Shown here one piece after another: positions 12,546-25,100 of a stretch of DNA of 64,000 bases (the first letter of the stretch is position 1; each line of letters begins with the position of its first letter). The translations under genes and the position numbers were made by a program. The stretch covers positions 176,798,556 through 176,862,555 of the forward strand of contig CP136067.1 of the NCBI GenBank assembly GCA_032622095.1, written 5' to 3'. This DNA comes from Siphonodentalium dalli. Taxonomy: Eukaryota > Mollusca > Scaphopoda > Gadilida > Siphonodentaliidae. A model generated the notes under the pieces. It saw only the letters and a program-made list of their open reading frames with translations. It was not told the origin of the DNA and did not search any database.

Positions 12546-15239
12546 ACTTTGACATCTCTCTGGGCGGGGCCGACAATGGTCTCCCATCATATCACGCGCA
12601 GATTGAAAATGACATGCTATAAAAACGTTCGATCATATGCTTTGAATAGATAGCATTGGCCAACAAACTTTGAACACTGTATATGTGCACATGCACCATT
12701 ATAATTTTGAGGTGAATGTTACAGGCCTAAGATGAAATCCCTCTACATAATGCATATCTTTATATATTCACTCAGAAGTATTTCAATGTTGGCAAAAAGA
12801 TGGGAAGCAGATACCTATATGGGAACTTTTTTATTATTATGATTTTGCTTAAGAGCATGCATGCTACTACCATTCCACTATTTTGGGTTGTATTAATAAG
12901 TTGGAATATGCTAAATAGTATAATTGTTAGAAGAACCAGGCTGATATAAGTTTGATTCATGTTCTGATTGATTTACTAATTTGGAGGGGGGTCCCAAAAA
13001 GTCAGATTGCAGAAATATTTTTTTCGACCCAGTGTCTGCAAATTTTGTCACAACCCCCCCCCCCCCCCGCTGTTGTGAAATTTCCAACTAATGGTGTGTC
13101 AGGCATGACTTTTTTAACTTTTAAAACGTGTGACCAATCTTAGGTGTAAAGATACCCAACCCCTGTTTAACAACTAGATGTACATTTAGGACCAATGTTT
13201 TATTTGAGGGTTTTGTTTAGGTGCACTATTACACATGCAATTGAAATGTTTAAATATTAACCATTAGAACAAATGGGCCCATTTATTATAATGTATAAAG
13301 TGACAAATTCCACTCTCTGCAATATAAATTAACCAAGAGTTGACAATATTTCAATGACCTCTGACTATTGGAGATGTGTTCACTTTAAAAAAAATCCCCA
13401 GCCTAACCAGGGGGGGGGGGGGTCTGCAAAACAATTCCGTATATAGGGCCGGGGTGGGTGGGTGGTCCAGAGGCGGAAAAAATGGTGCTTGTAAATTTTT
13501 TCCAAAATGGGTTTTTTTCAAACAATTTACAAGTACTGACCATGTAATGTTGTTTGTAAGCATGTTAGTACCATGCTTGTTGGTATAGGGCTATATAGGC
13601 AGCTAAAGTGACTCTTTAGCCTCAGATTTAGCAACATTCTGGATTTCACAGTATCCCGGACCACTTCATAGTGGACCACCGTATTAACGTTCAGGAAACT
13701 TATGATCAACGGAAGAAATATTTAGTAACAAAATTAATATATTACCCAGTTGTATTATCTGAATAAAAGTAATAAAGCAAAAAAACTCTATCACAAATTG
13801 GATACTACATGGTGAATACTCAATGATGACTACTAGTAGGTATAATTAACCTGATTGTTGCATAACATGAAATTGAAAAGGGTATCTCATAAATTTCTAA
13901 TGTCTGAAATACTGTCTTGTTCTGGCATGTAATCAAATTCATTCCTTCTGGTTATTTCTCATCTTGAATGATTGCAAGTAATGTTAATTTGCAACAATTA
14001 TCCAAATAAAACTGAATTGGTTATGATGAATGACATTACTGTTTACTGCTCAGACAATCCCAAATGAAGGTGACGCTATTCTCATTGAATTTCCGAACTT
14101 CATCTGGGAGCTTTACTGCTCAACAAGACGAAACTAAAATACTAATTGTATACTGTTATCACTTACAAATAGATGAACTGAAATAATGTGATGCATTGAG
14201 ATGCATTGAGAAATGATATTCAATTCTTCATTCTGGTCTATCACGATACCAAACCACATCAAAATTTGACAACCGACACTTAACTTATACTGGTGGTCAC
14301 AACCCGCGATATTATGCATATTCGTCCCCCATTTCTGGTCCGTCACCATGCCATAGGGCATCAAATATGACAACTGACTCTTGAGTTAAAATTCAAAATG
14401 TTTGTACGGACAGACGGCTCGAGACGTCAACTATATACCCGCCGACTAATATCGGGCAGTATAATAACCATATATCTATGTGTATACCTAACCAAAAAAC
14501 AAATCCCCTCACCACCCCATCCCGTTGGATAAGACTAAAGAGTTCTTTGATCATGCACATATAATTGTGGAACCCCTGACCTGTTTACCACTATTTACAC
14601 TGGCCAGTGTTCTCTGTCAGACACAACACACTCGATATATTAAGGCTATAATGGGGTCTAGGGCAATTTGTGACATATAGTGTACCTACACAATGCTTAA
14701 TTAATAGTGTTGTTAGATACTGAAAACACCAGGAAACACATGGAAATACAGTATATTTTTTCGTTTTTCTGATCTGTGTTTACCAATTAGTAAGGCAGTT
14801 AACACAGTTATTGAAGAACGGCTAAAAAAACCTCTGAAATTTTGATAAAAACATGAGAAACGGGGGGTGGGTCCCCAAAATTTTGGAGGAAAAAAATATT
14901 TTTTTTGCAAAAATGGGGTGGTGGGTCCCTCGAGGTCGGAAAAAAACTTTTTGGGCCCTATATGTGCAATTTTTTTCAAGACCCCCCCCCCCCCCTGGCC
15001 TAACGCGCAACTATTGTTGGAAATTTGCAACTGATTGCCATCCAACAATAATAGACTGAAGTAAGAATAGATACCACTATTAGTCTAAAAGCAACACATT
15101 TCACACTAAATACTGGTTGCAATACCAAACTATCAAAACCTAATTTTGGTCTGAAATTCCAAACTAATATTGTGACAGGCATGACATTTCCAAATGTTGT
15201 AACGTTTGAACAAAGTTAGGTGTAAGACCCCCAACTGCA

Positions 15240-15625
15240 ATATTTTTCTTATTTAGAAACTAGAAAAGAAGAAACTGCATTTCTTAACGTATTAGAAAGA
15301 ATTCCTAATTTTAAGAAATAATATTTTTCTAGATATAAGAACAAGAACATTTTCTAACTCCCAAATTTTCTAGTCATTTCTGGTTTTCTAGGTTTGTGAG
15401 AAAACAATTTCTTGACATTTGAGAATTTTTTTCTTACCATTTTCTGATAATGAGAAAATGACTTTCTAGGATTTAAGAAATTATTTCTAATTATTAAGAA
15501 ATCATGAGAAAAATAATAATCCTTTCTTAGAAAATTATAAGAAAAATATTCTCATATAGAATAATATTGTCATATAGAAAAAGATTCTCAAATTAGAAAT
15601 TGAATTTCTATAAGTAATTAATTTA
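15240..15625. repeat. AT-rich degenerate TTTCTAG/AAGAAAT block
   Basis: Almost the whole 385 bp is built from variants of AGAAAT, TTTCTAG and TCTTA on both strands, giving many small palindromes. No coding potential. Confidence 0.6.
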
Positions 15626-15627
15626 TA

Positions 15628-15985
15628 GAATCACTGCGGGCTAGCATCACCAAATTCACCCTCTGGGAACCTCATTCTGCTTAGTCCTCATCTTTTATGG
15701 GCGACATATAGGATCAGATTGAAGTTCCCCAGTTGAAGTTGGTGATGTTCAACCATTAATCACCTCGATTATGCATTTATCTTCTGCAAATTAGGTTGAT
15801 ATAGGAACTGAACAGATGGGAAAAAGCAACTAAAGACAATTTAATTTGAGAATATAGATTCTTCCCAAAAGATGAGGCCTAAGCATGCAGAATGAGGTCA
15901 CCAGAGGTAAATTCGGTGATGCTAACCCGCTTTGTGGGGTATTGTTACTAAATTCACCCTCTGGGGACCTCATTCTGCAAATTGG
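15628..15985. mobile_element. Family C element, first hairpin half-deleted
   Basis: Only the right half of hairpin 1 (15636-15684) and all of hairpin 2 (15894-15979) remain. It abuts an AT-rich TTTCTAG-type low-complexity block. Confidence 0.6.
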
Positions 15986-16929
15986 TTACTTTGATCAAAT
16001 AAATTTGGAAAAAAATCAAATTAGTAAAATCATCAATTTATAGATTTTCAGCGATGTACCCGTATCTAAAAAAAATTCAAATTCACAACTCCTTCCAATT
16101 TCGCTGTTCATGTTGTAGATCTTACTTTCCTGATAGACCGGCCCCCAGATGAGCGTAGTGTCACACGAAAGGGTAGAAATTTTGACGCTATCTCCAATTA
16201 TCCTTGTCCCATGGGGGTTCCAAAACACTGAGGCATCCAGGGCGGAACGTGTGGAAAATATATCTTTTTGACCTTTTTGGTGTTTTTGACCTGCAAATTT
16301 CAGTATAATCACGAAAACCAATAAAATAAGACAAATGTTGAATAAAATATACTTGAATATTATATATTTATTCTATCTGGGTTGCTTAACATTTATGATG
16401 TGCGAAAGTTATATTATCCAACAAATTTTTTGAAAAATTCACGAAAAAGCCAAAAAAATGCATAAATTGCAGTGCTTTTTCAAAAATAATTTCCAGAAGA
16501 TTCAGGGGGAGGGGGGGGTATGCACGTATGCCGGGGTGGGTGGGTGGTCGATAGGACCAACAAACAATTATTTCCGCAACCCAATAATATTTTTCCTGCA
16601 AGTCCTTTTGACTGTTTTTGCAATGAGTTTGGCTTAAAACACATCTGTATGTCAATATTAACATAAATGACAAATTTCATGATGATCAGACAAACAGTAT
16701 AGCCTGTGTATAGCCCATGCTAATTAATGGATTGAATTTTGAAATCCAAGATGGCTGCTGTCAGCCATGTTTTTTTTGACCGAATGACCTCAAAATGACT
16801 TGTTCCTATTTACATGTCAATGTTAACATCCATGACTAATATAGTATGCACAGAAATTGATAGATATACAGCTGTTTACAATGAATTTTCACCGCAAATC
16901 TCTGTTTTAGTGTTAAAAGGGGGGGGGGG

Positions 16930-17656
16930 TGGGTGTCCAAAAATGGTCGGAAAAAACTGCCGAAAATGGAAAAAAAATTGGACGCGGGGGTGGGTGGGTC
17001 CCAACAAGTGTCGAAAGTCAAAAATCAGCATACGTGCCTGCAAATTTTGTCCGACTCCCCCCTGGAAGACTTCCTATAAAATTTTAATTTTTTGGTATAA
17101 AGCTCTCATTGGTGCATCAAAATTTTCAGCATTATATACCTGATTTATTAATATCAACATCACAAGAAATGATATCCAACAATCCGAGATATTTCAAGAA
17201 ACTTAACCCACCCCCTAAAACTGATTTATAAGTACAGAACAGAAAACCTTTCCCAGATTCGATAAGTATTTTTTTGGGTTTATGTGTCTTCAAAAACTGC
17301 AGTTTACCTCAGTATTTTTGAAAACTAGAGAAAAATGAAGGATTTTTTTGCAGTTTTTAATAATTTTGTATAAGGATTATGCACACAAAATGATTACTTT
17401 ATATTTCTCTTGGGCCCTATGAATTCTTGGTCTTGACTCTTTTGTCAAAATTCCATTTTCAAGGTTTTTGGATATAAGTTGAGAAACACAAATGGTGTTT
17501 AATGTGTTAATTATTTGAACTTTCATCCCACAACTCTTTAGTGTCAAACAAATATCAAAATTGGGAGACAACACCAGCACCTCCACCCCACCAACACCCC
17601 CATTATCACCACATTATCCCTGATGGGGTGGAAATATAGTAGTGGATCAGTCATAT
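16930..17656. other. Unassigned AT-rich sequence
   Basis: After a G-tract element, no coding frame, repeat family or palindrome was identified up to the foldback element. Confidence 0.35.
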
Positions 17657-17664
17657 ATTGAATC

Positions 17665-17876
17665 CACAGGGGCCTGTAACGCGCTCCGCGCTGCCCGCCC
17701 CCATTTTTAGCTGCCCATATACGCCGCTCTATATACGCGCCTGCTTCACGTTAATGGTAGTATAATAAGGTCCTTATTATACTACCATTTAACGTGAAGC
17801 AGGTGCGTATATAGAGGCGGCGTATATGGGCAGCGCAAAAGGGGGCGGGCCGCGGAGCGCGTTACAGGCCCCTGTG
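17665..17876. mobile_element. 212-bp near-perfect palindromic foldback MITE with 8-bp duplication
   Basis: Ends CACAGGGGCCTGTAACGCG and its inverse. The two arms pair over almost their whole length around AGGTCCTTATT. ATTGAATC flanks both sides (17657-17664, 17877-17884). The 8-bp duplication suggests hAT-type mobilisation. GC content is much higher than the surroundings. Confidence 0.82.
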
Positions 17877-18535
17877 ATTGAATCCTAGCACAGTTCTAAT
17901 CTTTGCAAAAAGTATGATAGAGTTATAAGTCAACCGCTACTGACACTGGTAGCACAAGGGTCCGGGAATTTGTTTTTCTTAAATAAATAAAATAATAAAA
18001 AAAAAAATATTTTTATTGTCTGAAAATGAAAAAACGCATGCCATTTTAAGTCGAAGTGGGCGTGATTCCAGACAATGGGCGATTCTACAGAATCACAATA
18101 AGGGTGAACAAATCCAGAGACACTTTGATACCGTAAAATCTTACATCGAAGGGTCCGGGAACGAATGGGGACATTAATGGCTGTCACGTGTACAACCATG
18201 TGTTCACGATAAATAACCCTACATGGGCAACGATCCACGGTTTAATGGCAAAATTTCCTGTCAAAATTCCTCCCTTCGGGGCGTAAGTTGACAGACATTT
18301 CAGGTGATGGTGTGATAGAGTTATCTCTCATTGGTGGTTATTTGGTGGAGCCATTCTCAACGACTCGGCCATTTACGATGAGGAAATAACCTCTTCCATA
18401 AATAGACACCATATTCGTGCAATGCTACGATAAACGGCCCTGGTAATAAGGCGATCACACTGACTTGTTGGTGCATAGATGTGTAGGGAGTAGAATTGTG
18501 TTCACATTATACCCAGTCTCTTTGAAAAGCCGATG

Positions 18536-18621
18536 TACAGTAATGCCCAAAGTAATTGACCACTTAACCACAGCAGAATTATGCTGTGGTTAAGTGGTCA
18601 ATTACTTTGGGCATTACTGTA
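18536..18621. mobile_element. Family D MITE with centre deleted
   Basis: An 86-bp hairpin made only of the two outer arms of family D joined at AGAATTATGCTGTGG. The internal deletion left both ends intact. Confidence 0.75.
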
Positions 18622-18978
18622 TGTCATATAACTTTGATGAAAAAGAAATGTTTATGTTCCTCATGAAGGCTGATCGGGTAATTTTGGCATTTACCCGGAC
18701 GTCATCACCAAGATATATGGTTCTTTAATGTGCGCACATTGTTGAACATGGGTAGCCATTAGCGTCGGCCTCACACATTCTCATCACTGGACATACACCA
18801 TGTATGGAGCCGATATACGAAATGATCCAGAATACGTTTTTCGATGAGTCAGATTCTTTTGCTCCTGAAATAATTTTCAGAGCATTGATCATGGCATCGA
18901 TGATAGATTCGTGATGCTCACTGCTTCTAGGAATGCAGATTGTTATATACACAACTATATTCCGTCCGATACCGATAT

Positions 18979-19113
18979 ACCTTGTCGGAATCGAACCCAC
19001 AACACATCATCGGTAAACTCTGTTGCACCAATCGTCCAATGTACCAATCGCCTTACTTCCTTCAGAGGTCGATCGGCCCACTAACCAATTGAGCTATCAT
19101 GTTCACCTGTTTC
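18979..19113 (-). mobile_element. tRNA-like Pol III promoter region (SINE or tRNA relic)
   Basis: The minus strand carries GATAGCTCAATTGGTTAG (A box) near 19081-19098 and a perfect B box GGGTTCGATTCC at 18987-18998. The ~85 nt between the boxes is too long for a standard tRNA without an intron, and no acceptor stem pairs. Likely a tRNA-derived element. Confidence 0.5.
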
Positions 19114-19426
19114 TTGAATTTCTGCCTTCAAAGGCACACCCTTTTAGTATTATTCATAGTGTAGTCCGATACAAATATATGCAGTTTAAAAGTATGTTAC
19201 ATATCAATGGTAAGACATCCATATGTACACGTGAGTCAACGGCTCGGCCATTTCAGTTTCGGTGAGGAAATAACCTCTTCAATAAATAGAAACCATATAT
19301 GCCGGTCTATTTCAATCACGTTATTGACCATGTACATGTACTGCCGGTATATATACATCTGTTGGCTGGGAGACTCATCTGTTAAACTTGAACCAACTAT
19401 TGCTATTTATTACTATTTATCACTTT

Positions 19427-19795
19427 TTAAAGGTACTCAATCCGATAAAACTCCTCTCAATTACTATTTCAATGGCTTCGGGGGTCAAAAATATTTGATT
19501 CGAGTCGAGGAAGTCACCCATCAAAGCTCAGATTTGTTAGATATCGATTTTTGGCGTAAAATCTCGAGCAGGTTACCAAATTGACGGCAGTTATTAGTAC
19601 TCATCTCGAGAAATTAACAAATTTCAAAAATCAATATCTAATAACTCTGAGCTTTGTTTGATGGGTTCCTCGACTCGAATCAAATATTTTTTACCCCCAA
19701 AGCCAAAGAAATAGTAATATATGACCCTCTGATCGGATTGTTGTTGTTGGAATCTGTTGAGATGGGGACCCTCTTTACGGATTGAGTACCTTTAA
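19427..19795. mobile_element. Family E element, partly palindromic
   Basis: TTAAAGGTACTCAATCCGAT at the left and CGGATTGAGTACCTTTAA at the right. The GAGTCGAGGAA and TTCCTCGACTC blocks are inverted relative to each other. Confidence 0.7.
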
Positions 19796-19993
19796 TGCAT
19801 GATAATCTGGTACCGGTACTGGCATACAGTGAATACCTTAATAAGTCCAATACAACTGTATACAGCCCTCATAGTGTCTGGTCATGATGTCGATACCATC
19901 CAAAATACCCATAGCCAGGAAATGGACAAACTTGGTATGTGACCAGTGGACAACAAGTTGTCTTACATTTAGGAAAGACTGAATCCATCTTGT

Positions 19994-20347
19994 TTAAAGG
20001 GGTACTGTACACTAAATCCGGCCTTTTATAGGACCATCGTCTTTTATACCAAACAGAATATATGCAACAAATGAATGAATTTGAGCCATGGATTAGTGCA
20101 AAATACACTCATGTGCTCTATGAACGATGCAAATAACATGGTAATTATCATGAAAATTAATTTATGACTCCAGCCATAAATTCATTTTCATTATAATTAC
20201 CATGTTGAGTGTATCGTTCATATGGTAAATGAGTGTATTTTCCACTCATCCATGGCTCAAATCCATTCATTTGTTGGATATATTCTGTTATAAAAGTAGC
20301 TAGATAGTCACACAAATGGCTGGATTTAGTGTACAGTACCCATTTAA
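19994..20347. mobile_element. Family G-type element forming a ~350-bp hairpin
   Basis: TTAAAGGGGTACTGTACACT / AGTGTACAGTACCCATTTAA. The whole interior is a long imperfect inverted repeat centred near 20165 (ATTTATGACTCCAGCCATAA). Confidence 0.75.
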
Positions 20348-20472
20348 GCCAAGAAATCACAAGGGCTCATCACATCTATCAGTATCATGTAATGGTATCG
20401 ACATCAGGTCCACTATATAACTAGGTCAAATACCTTTGAGTTCAACTAGATCAAAATCTATATGGTGAGTTA

Positions 20473-21683
20473 ATGAGTCAATCAGTCCTTTCAAAGTCTA
20501 ATTCTAGTTTAATATTTCTTTACAGGAAGGCATGTTTTCTCAACAATAAATGTAGAATCCTGTTAGTACCCGCATTAATTCAGTGCCGTTTCGATTATCC
20601 ATGCGGCTTCTGGTTTTCTAGTCTCACAGTCAAAACTAAAAAAAACGTCTGCAGGCAACCCAAAACAGACTGGCTAGACATATATATTTGACCCCTTCAT
20701 TATAGTACCAGATTTTCACTTCCCTCAGTGGGAACCTATGGTAAGAGATCCTTCTGTTATTACAGGTATCAGACTATGGAATAGCATCGAAGCCTTTTAC
20801 GATAGCTTTGATTATAAATACTGAAAGCAATGTGTAAAAGATCACCTTCTCAACATTTTGAAAATACGCGATGAAAACCCCTTTGTATACTTTTAATACC
20901 AACTGAGGAAGATTTCTCACATATATACATCACAAAGCAACTTAGGCATATGGATGAGGTCTCTGGATATCGTGCAATGGAGTAGGTGTTCACTTAATTA
21001 TGATAAGTTGGTGGCCACCATACCATCCTCAATAGGCTGCTGAACCCATTGCAGAACCCATATACTTCAATCAGTGTCTGTATAACATCTTAACTTTTCC
21101 ACATTTTACACCCTCACTCACCCCTTTCTGCACTAAACAAATGATGACCACTCCCCTTCCCCTAGTCAGTTATAACCATCTGGATATATCCTCCCCTGAA
21201 TTTTTAGTTACACTTTACCGTGACCAGTTACAATTATCAAGGGAAAGAGTTAAATGAACTAATTTTATTCCAATATTTTAAAACCCAATTTCTGTCATAG
21301 AGTAGTCCCATACTATTTTTAACAACTATAAACCTCAACTGACCAATTGGCCACAGTGGAATTATTTCAACCTACGCGAATTGAGGGACCTAGCTAGCTA
21401 CGGGGACCTACGCAAATCTAGGGACATACTGCATAACGCGTCACCGCTCTCGTATCGCTGGGAGATTCCTATGGACCACATTGAAAATTTGTCCCTTTTT
21501 GGGACTTTTTGTGTCATCCTTGATAGCCCTCAGCATTTATCTTCCTATTTTCGATTAGTCTGCCCATCTACTCTCCTCTCTAACATCACTATCTTTACAG
21601 CCTCTCAAATGTATGTATTTGTAATTATTTATTGTAAAATGCTGATTGAATTTATCAAAAATAAAAATCAATCAATCAATTCG
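20473..21683 (+). mobile_element. Decayed non-LTR retrotransposon (LINE) 3' end
   Basis: Frame fragments around 20473-20691 read LSKSNSSLIFLYRKACFLNN, LVPALIQCRFDYPCGFW and SLTVKTK, a pattern typical of the region after the reverse-transcriptase fingers/palm in LINEs. Around 20700-20900, in shifted frames, come RFSLPSVGTYGKRSF, LWNSIEAFYDSF and VKDHLLNIL, the usual LINE ORF2 C-terminus. The rest is non-coding and ends in an AATC-type short tandem tail (about 21668-21680), as expected for target-primed insertion. Frameshifts and stops make it non-functional. The clade is not resolved. Confidence 0.6.
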
Positions 21684-21689
21684 ATCAGC

Positions 21690-21981
21690 TCCATTCACAC
21701 CACGTGTCAAGCTTGGTCATAGGCTTATCACCATTACCATTCTGCCTTTTAATTGGACTCCTCTTAATCCCCAGTGACGTTGTTTATTCTGAACACACAT
21801 TTTGGGACGATTTTATTTTTGTCCGAAACTTACCGGCTTCCATCAAATTTTGCATATCACGCTTGGACAATAACAAAACACACCTTTGGTTTATTTTGTT
21901 TGCCATAAAGTGTGATTTTTAAAAAGAAATTTTGTCAGAATTGGTTAACTTTAAACTAGAGTTTTGGTTTTTAAGACGAAT
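21690..21981 (+). promoter_or_regulatory. PSMD3 5' flank / putative promoter and 5' UTR
   Basis: About 290 bp of non-repetitive sequence separates the LINE tail from the ATG. It holds an E-box CACGTG (21701-21706) and a CRE half-site TGACGT (21775-21780). No TATA box is obvious near the ATG. Transcription start, any upstream non-coding exon and factor use are unknown. Confidence 0.4.
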
Positions 21982-22123
21982 ATGGTCAAGCAAAGTGATG
22001 ATGTTGAAATGACAGATGCTTCGAGCCCAAAGGCGAAAGAAAAACCGGAAAAAGAAAAAGAAAAAGAAAAAGAGTCGGAACCCGAAGAAGTGAAAAAGGA
22101 CCCAGATCTACTTACGCTAGAAG
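21982..22123 (+). CDS. PSMD3: PSMD3 exon 1 (residues 1-47)
   Basis: Encodes [17 protein letters not shown] followed by a Lys/Glu low-complexity run (from an AAAGAA-type microsatellite at about 22045-22072) and ends at LLTLE plus one base. The donor is GTTATT. The DVEM and TLE motifs match the usual PSMD3 N-terminus. An upstream in-frame TTG at 21964 is not a credible start. The phase-1 end joins exon 2 to give Asp. Confidence 0.93.
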
Positions 22124-25100
22124 GTTATTTTGTATTCATTCGAGAATATTTACTTTATTGTTAAACTTTATAAAAACACGGATATATTATGTTGATTTAC
22201 GAAATTTTATAAGTTGCCTAATTTCGCGACAGTGTGACTGACTGTGAGTGTGTGCACAGTTACTGGACATAAAGTCCCAAAAATAAGATTTTAATCGAGT
22301 TTAGAAATCGGTATCCTTAGTGTCGGCGCACACGATCCCGATTGTGCCCAGGTAATTCGGGCTGCCGGATAAATCGGGCCCGATAAAATCGGGGGTTCAG
22401 CGCACACGAGTCCGATTTTCACTCCGGTCATAATGCATGCTATACATGTCACTGTAGTAAATAGCCAACTGGTGTGGTCAGCCTATCTAGACATTTACTA
22501 TAGCTAGTCATGGTGATTTATATTAATATGAATTTCTAAAGACTAATATTTATTAATAATAAACTAAATAAATATATTAATAATAATATATTGAGGTCAC
22601 GGGCAATACAGTTAATAGTGCCAATAGCCGTAAATTGGCGTAATCTACCTTCCCACAGCTGCCGCCCTCTTGTTGCGATTATTATATACGCCTAACGGGC
22701 ACCTATTTTCTGCCCATAGGTATACCAGCTGCTGTTTCTTGTCGATTGATCAGAATTCTTGATATGATTTTCGAATAGCGGTCGCTGCTAACTGTTCCGA
22801 CATTTTGAATGATGTTTTGGTCATGTGACAAGCAAAACACGCGCGTTGCCATCGTCACGAGCCGGATTTTCCGGATGAAATCAAACTCAGTTTGATCGGT
22901 CCGATTAAATCGGATCCGACAAAAACCGGCCCAAAGTTAGGCGCACACGATCCCGGGATCGTGTGCGCCGACACTTATAAAGAAGGCTAAAGTAATGTAT
23001 CTATTGATGCATGGCCCGGCAAACATATCTCAAATAAAAGCACTAAACGCAAAATACCGGCCATAATGTCGCTTGTTTCCTATAAATAACATACTCACCT
23101 ACAACTATGCAGCGATAAAATCATTCCGGACGCCAAATTAACGGAGTTTAAAACATTATTCACCATGATCGTCCAGTGACTCGACACCATCCATGAATTC
23201 TTAATCGAAACTAATCGGATGCGGAAATAAACTGGCAAATGAAAAATGACAACCCACTAAAACGGAACAATTGGCAGATCGCAATTTTTCGTTTTGGACG
23301 TCGGAAGGAAAAGTTAATCTACTATATGGCTTTACTGGAGGCCGAAAACATGATTATCTCACTAGTAGTTTGTGAATTATTACAGCGAATTATTCAAAAG
23401 TTGTAGTTATGTAGTTTAATAGGTGTTGGCTATTGAATTAGATGAGATTATTCATGGTCATCGTCAAATAAAGCGTTAACAAATCCCCATTTTAGGCCTA
23501 TTAATATTATACGCTATGTGGTCGACCTTTTTGTTTTTCCTTAGTTCTGTAACGTTTAGTTCTTAGCATTGCCAACTGATTATATTAAATATAAATTGGT
23601 CTATTTCCAACATGAAGGTATCCGTACCGGTGTTAATGTAGTTACTTCGAGTTAGCTATTGCCAACTATAAGCTGGTACATTGTATATTGCGATTCACAA
23701 CCTATGTTTAGTACACTGAAATGTAGATACCATATTAGTTGACATGGTATTGGCCCAGTACTTGAGCTAGGCATACATCTATGTATTAAAGTTCGTGAAC
23801 CGGTACAGTACCAGACCGCCAATGACTCCAATCCATGGTCTGGCCCTGGACCGCGGACCGTACCGTTTTTTTGCGGTTCGGTCCGCATCCCTATTAATTA
23901 ACACTGGCCTTATGTTATCTTTAATTTAACTTGTCAGATATTAGAGAACAAGTGCGACACATAGAGAAATCTGTTTCAACAAAAGAACCCAGGTTCGCTT
24001 CCAGAGCTCTTCGTAGCTTGGTCTCAATCCGACGGAAGCTGAACGTAGCTGTCCTGAAGAAGCTTCTGGAGGGCTACTTGATTGCCCAACCACAGAAGAA
24101 AGATGACCTCCTTGGATTTCTTGATCAGGTAGGCTGATTAAATGTTTTTGATCTTTATTTTCCTCAAATACTGGTGGAAAATGAGTACATGTAGGTGATT
24201 TTCATTTGTATCTTGAATACCAACAAACTACACTAGTGATTTACGGTTTCTCCTTTTCCTTTCAGTTTTATATCAAAACCAAACTGCAACCAATATATTC
24301 TATAAAACCTTTTATTCCGGTTTCAATTAATCGACATCGCGGGTCACTAAATATAACTTTTACAAAAGGTGTGGTCAGCACGCGCTTTTCTCAGCTGCTA
24401 TTTGCCAACATTAGCAGTTTCAATTTGGAATATTTAGGTGTCATATGAGCATACTATAGAAATCACTGGAAAATAGCTGGAAGTATTATGTCATATAATT
24501 GTATTATACCATCTGCTCTATAGATGCATATATTCATTGCCGATTGGTATATTGAGTAAAACCATAACCGAAACAAAAACCTGGTTTTCTACAAAAACCA
24601 ATCTGAAACCAAAACCAAACTGAAATTTAAAAACCGCACATCACTATAGTCCTACACCCTGGATGGCAACATTGACTAAGGGAGAGCTGTTTGCTGAGCT
24701 GTCAGAGAAGGGAGTGAGACTTGTTATATTTACTACAATTTCTGTTTAGAGAACAAAGTTGCCCTACTTGTTATATAATAATAATATTAATAATGTATAT
24801 CATTTATATAGCGTTTAATCCCTGGAGTAGCTCTAAGCGATTACATTATTATCCCAGCTGTTTTTTTATGAGTAATGCTTAGTCTTGTACCTGCTGCCAT
24901 TTTACAGGCGCTTCACTAGAGCGGCTTACCGATACCCAACTACCAGGTACATGTACCCATTTCTCGTCTAGGTACGATGAAGCGAGCACACAGTAGAAGT
25001 GACCTTGCCCAAGAGTCACAACCTGGCGCGAGATTTTAAACAGCATGTGGCTATATATAGCACACACACCGCTCAATCCGGCCAAGCCACTGTTGTGGAG

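Noticed and set aside
21381-21722. 113-codon open frame upstream of PSMD3
   Set aside because: It overlaps the non-coding 3' region of the decayed LINE and its AATC tail, and has no recognisable domain.
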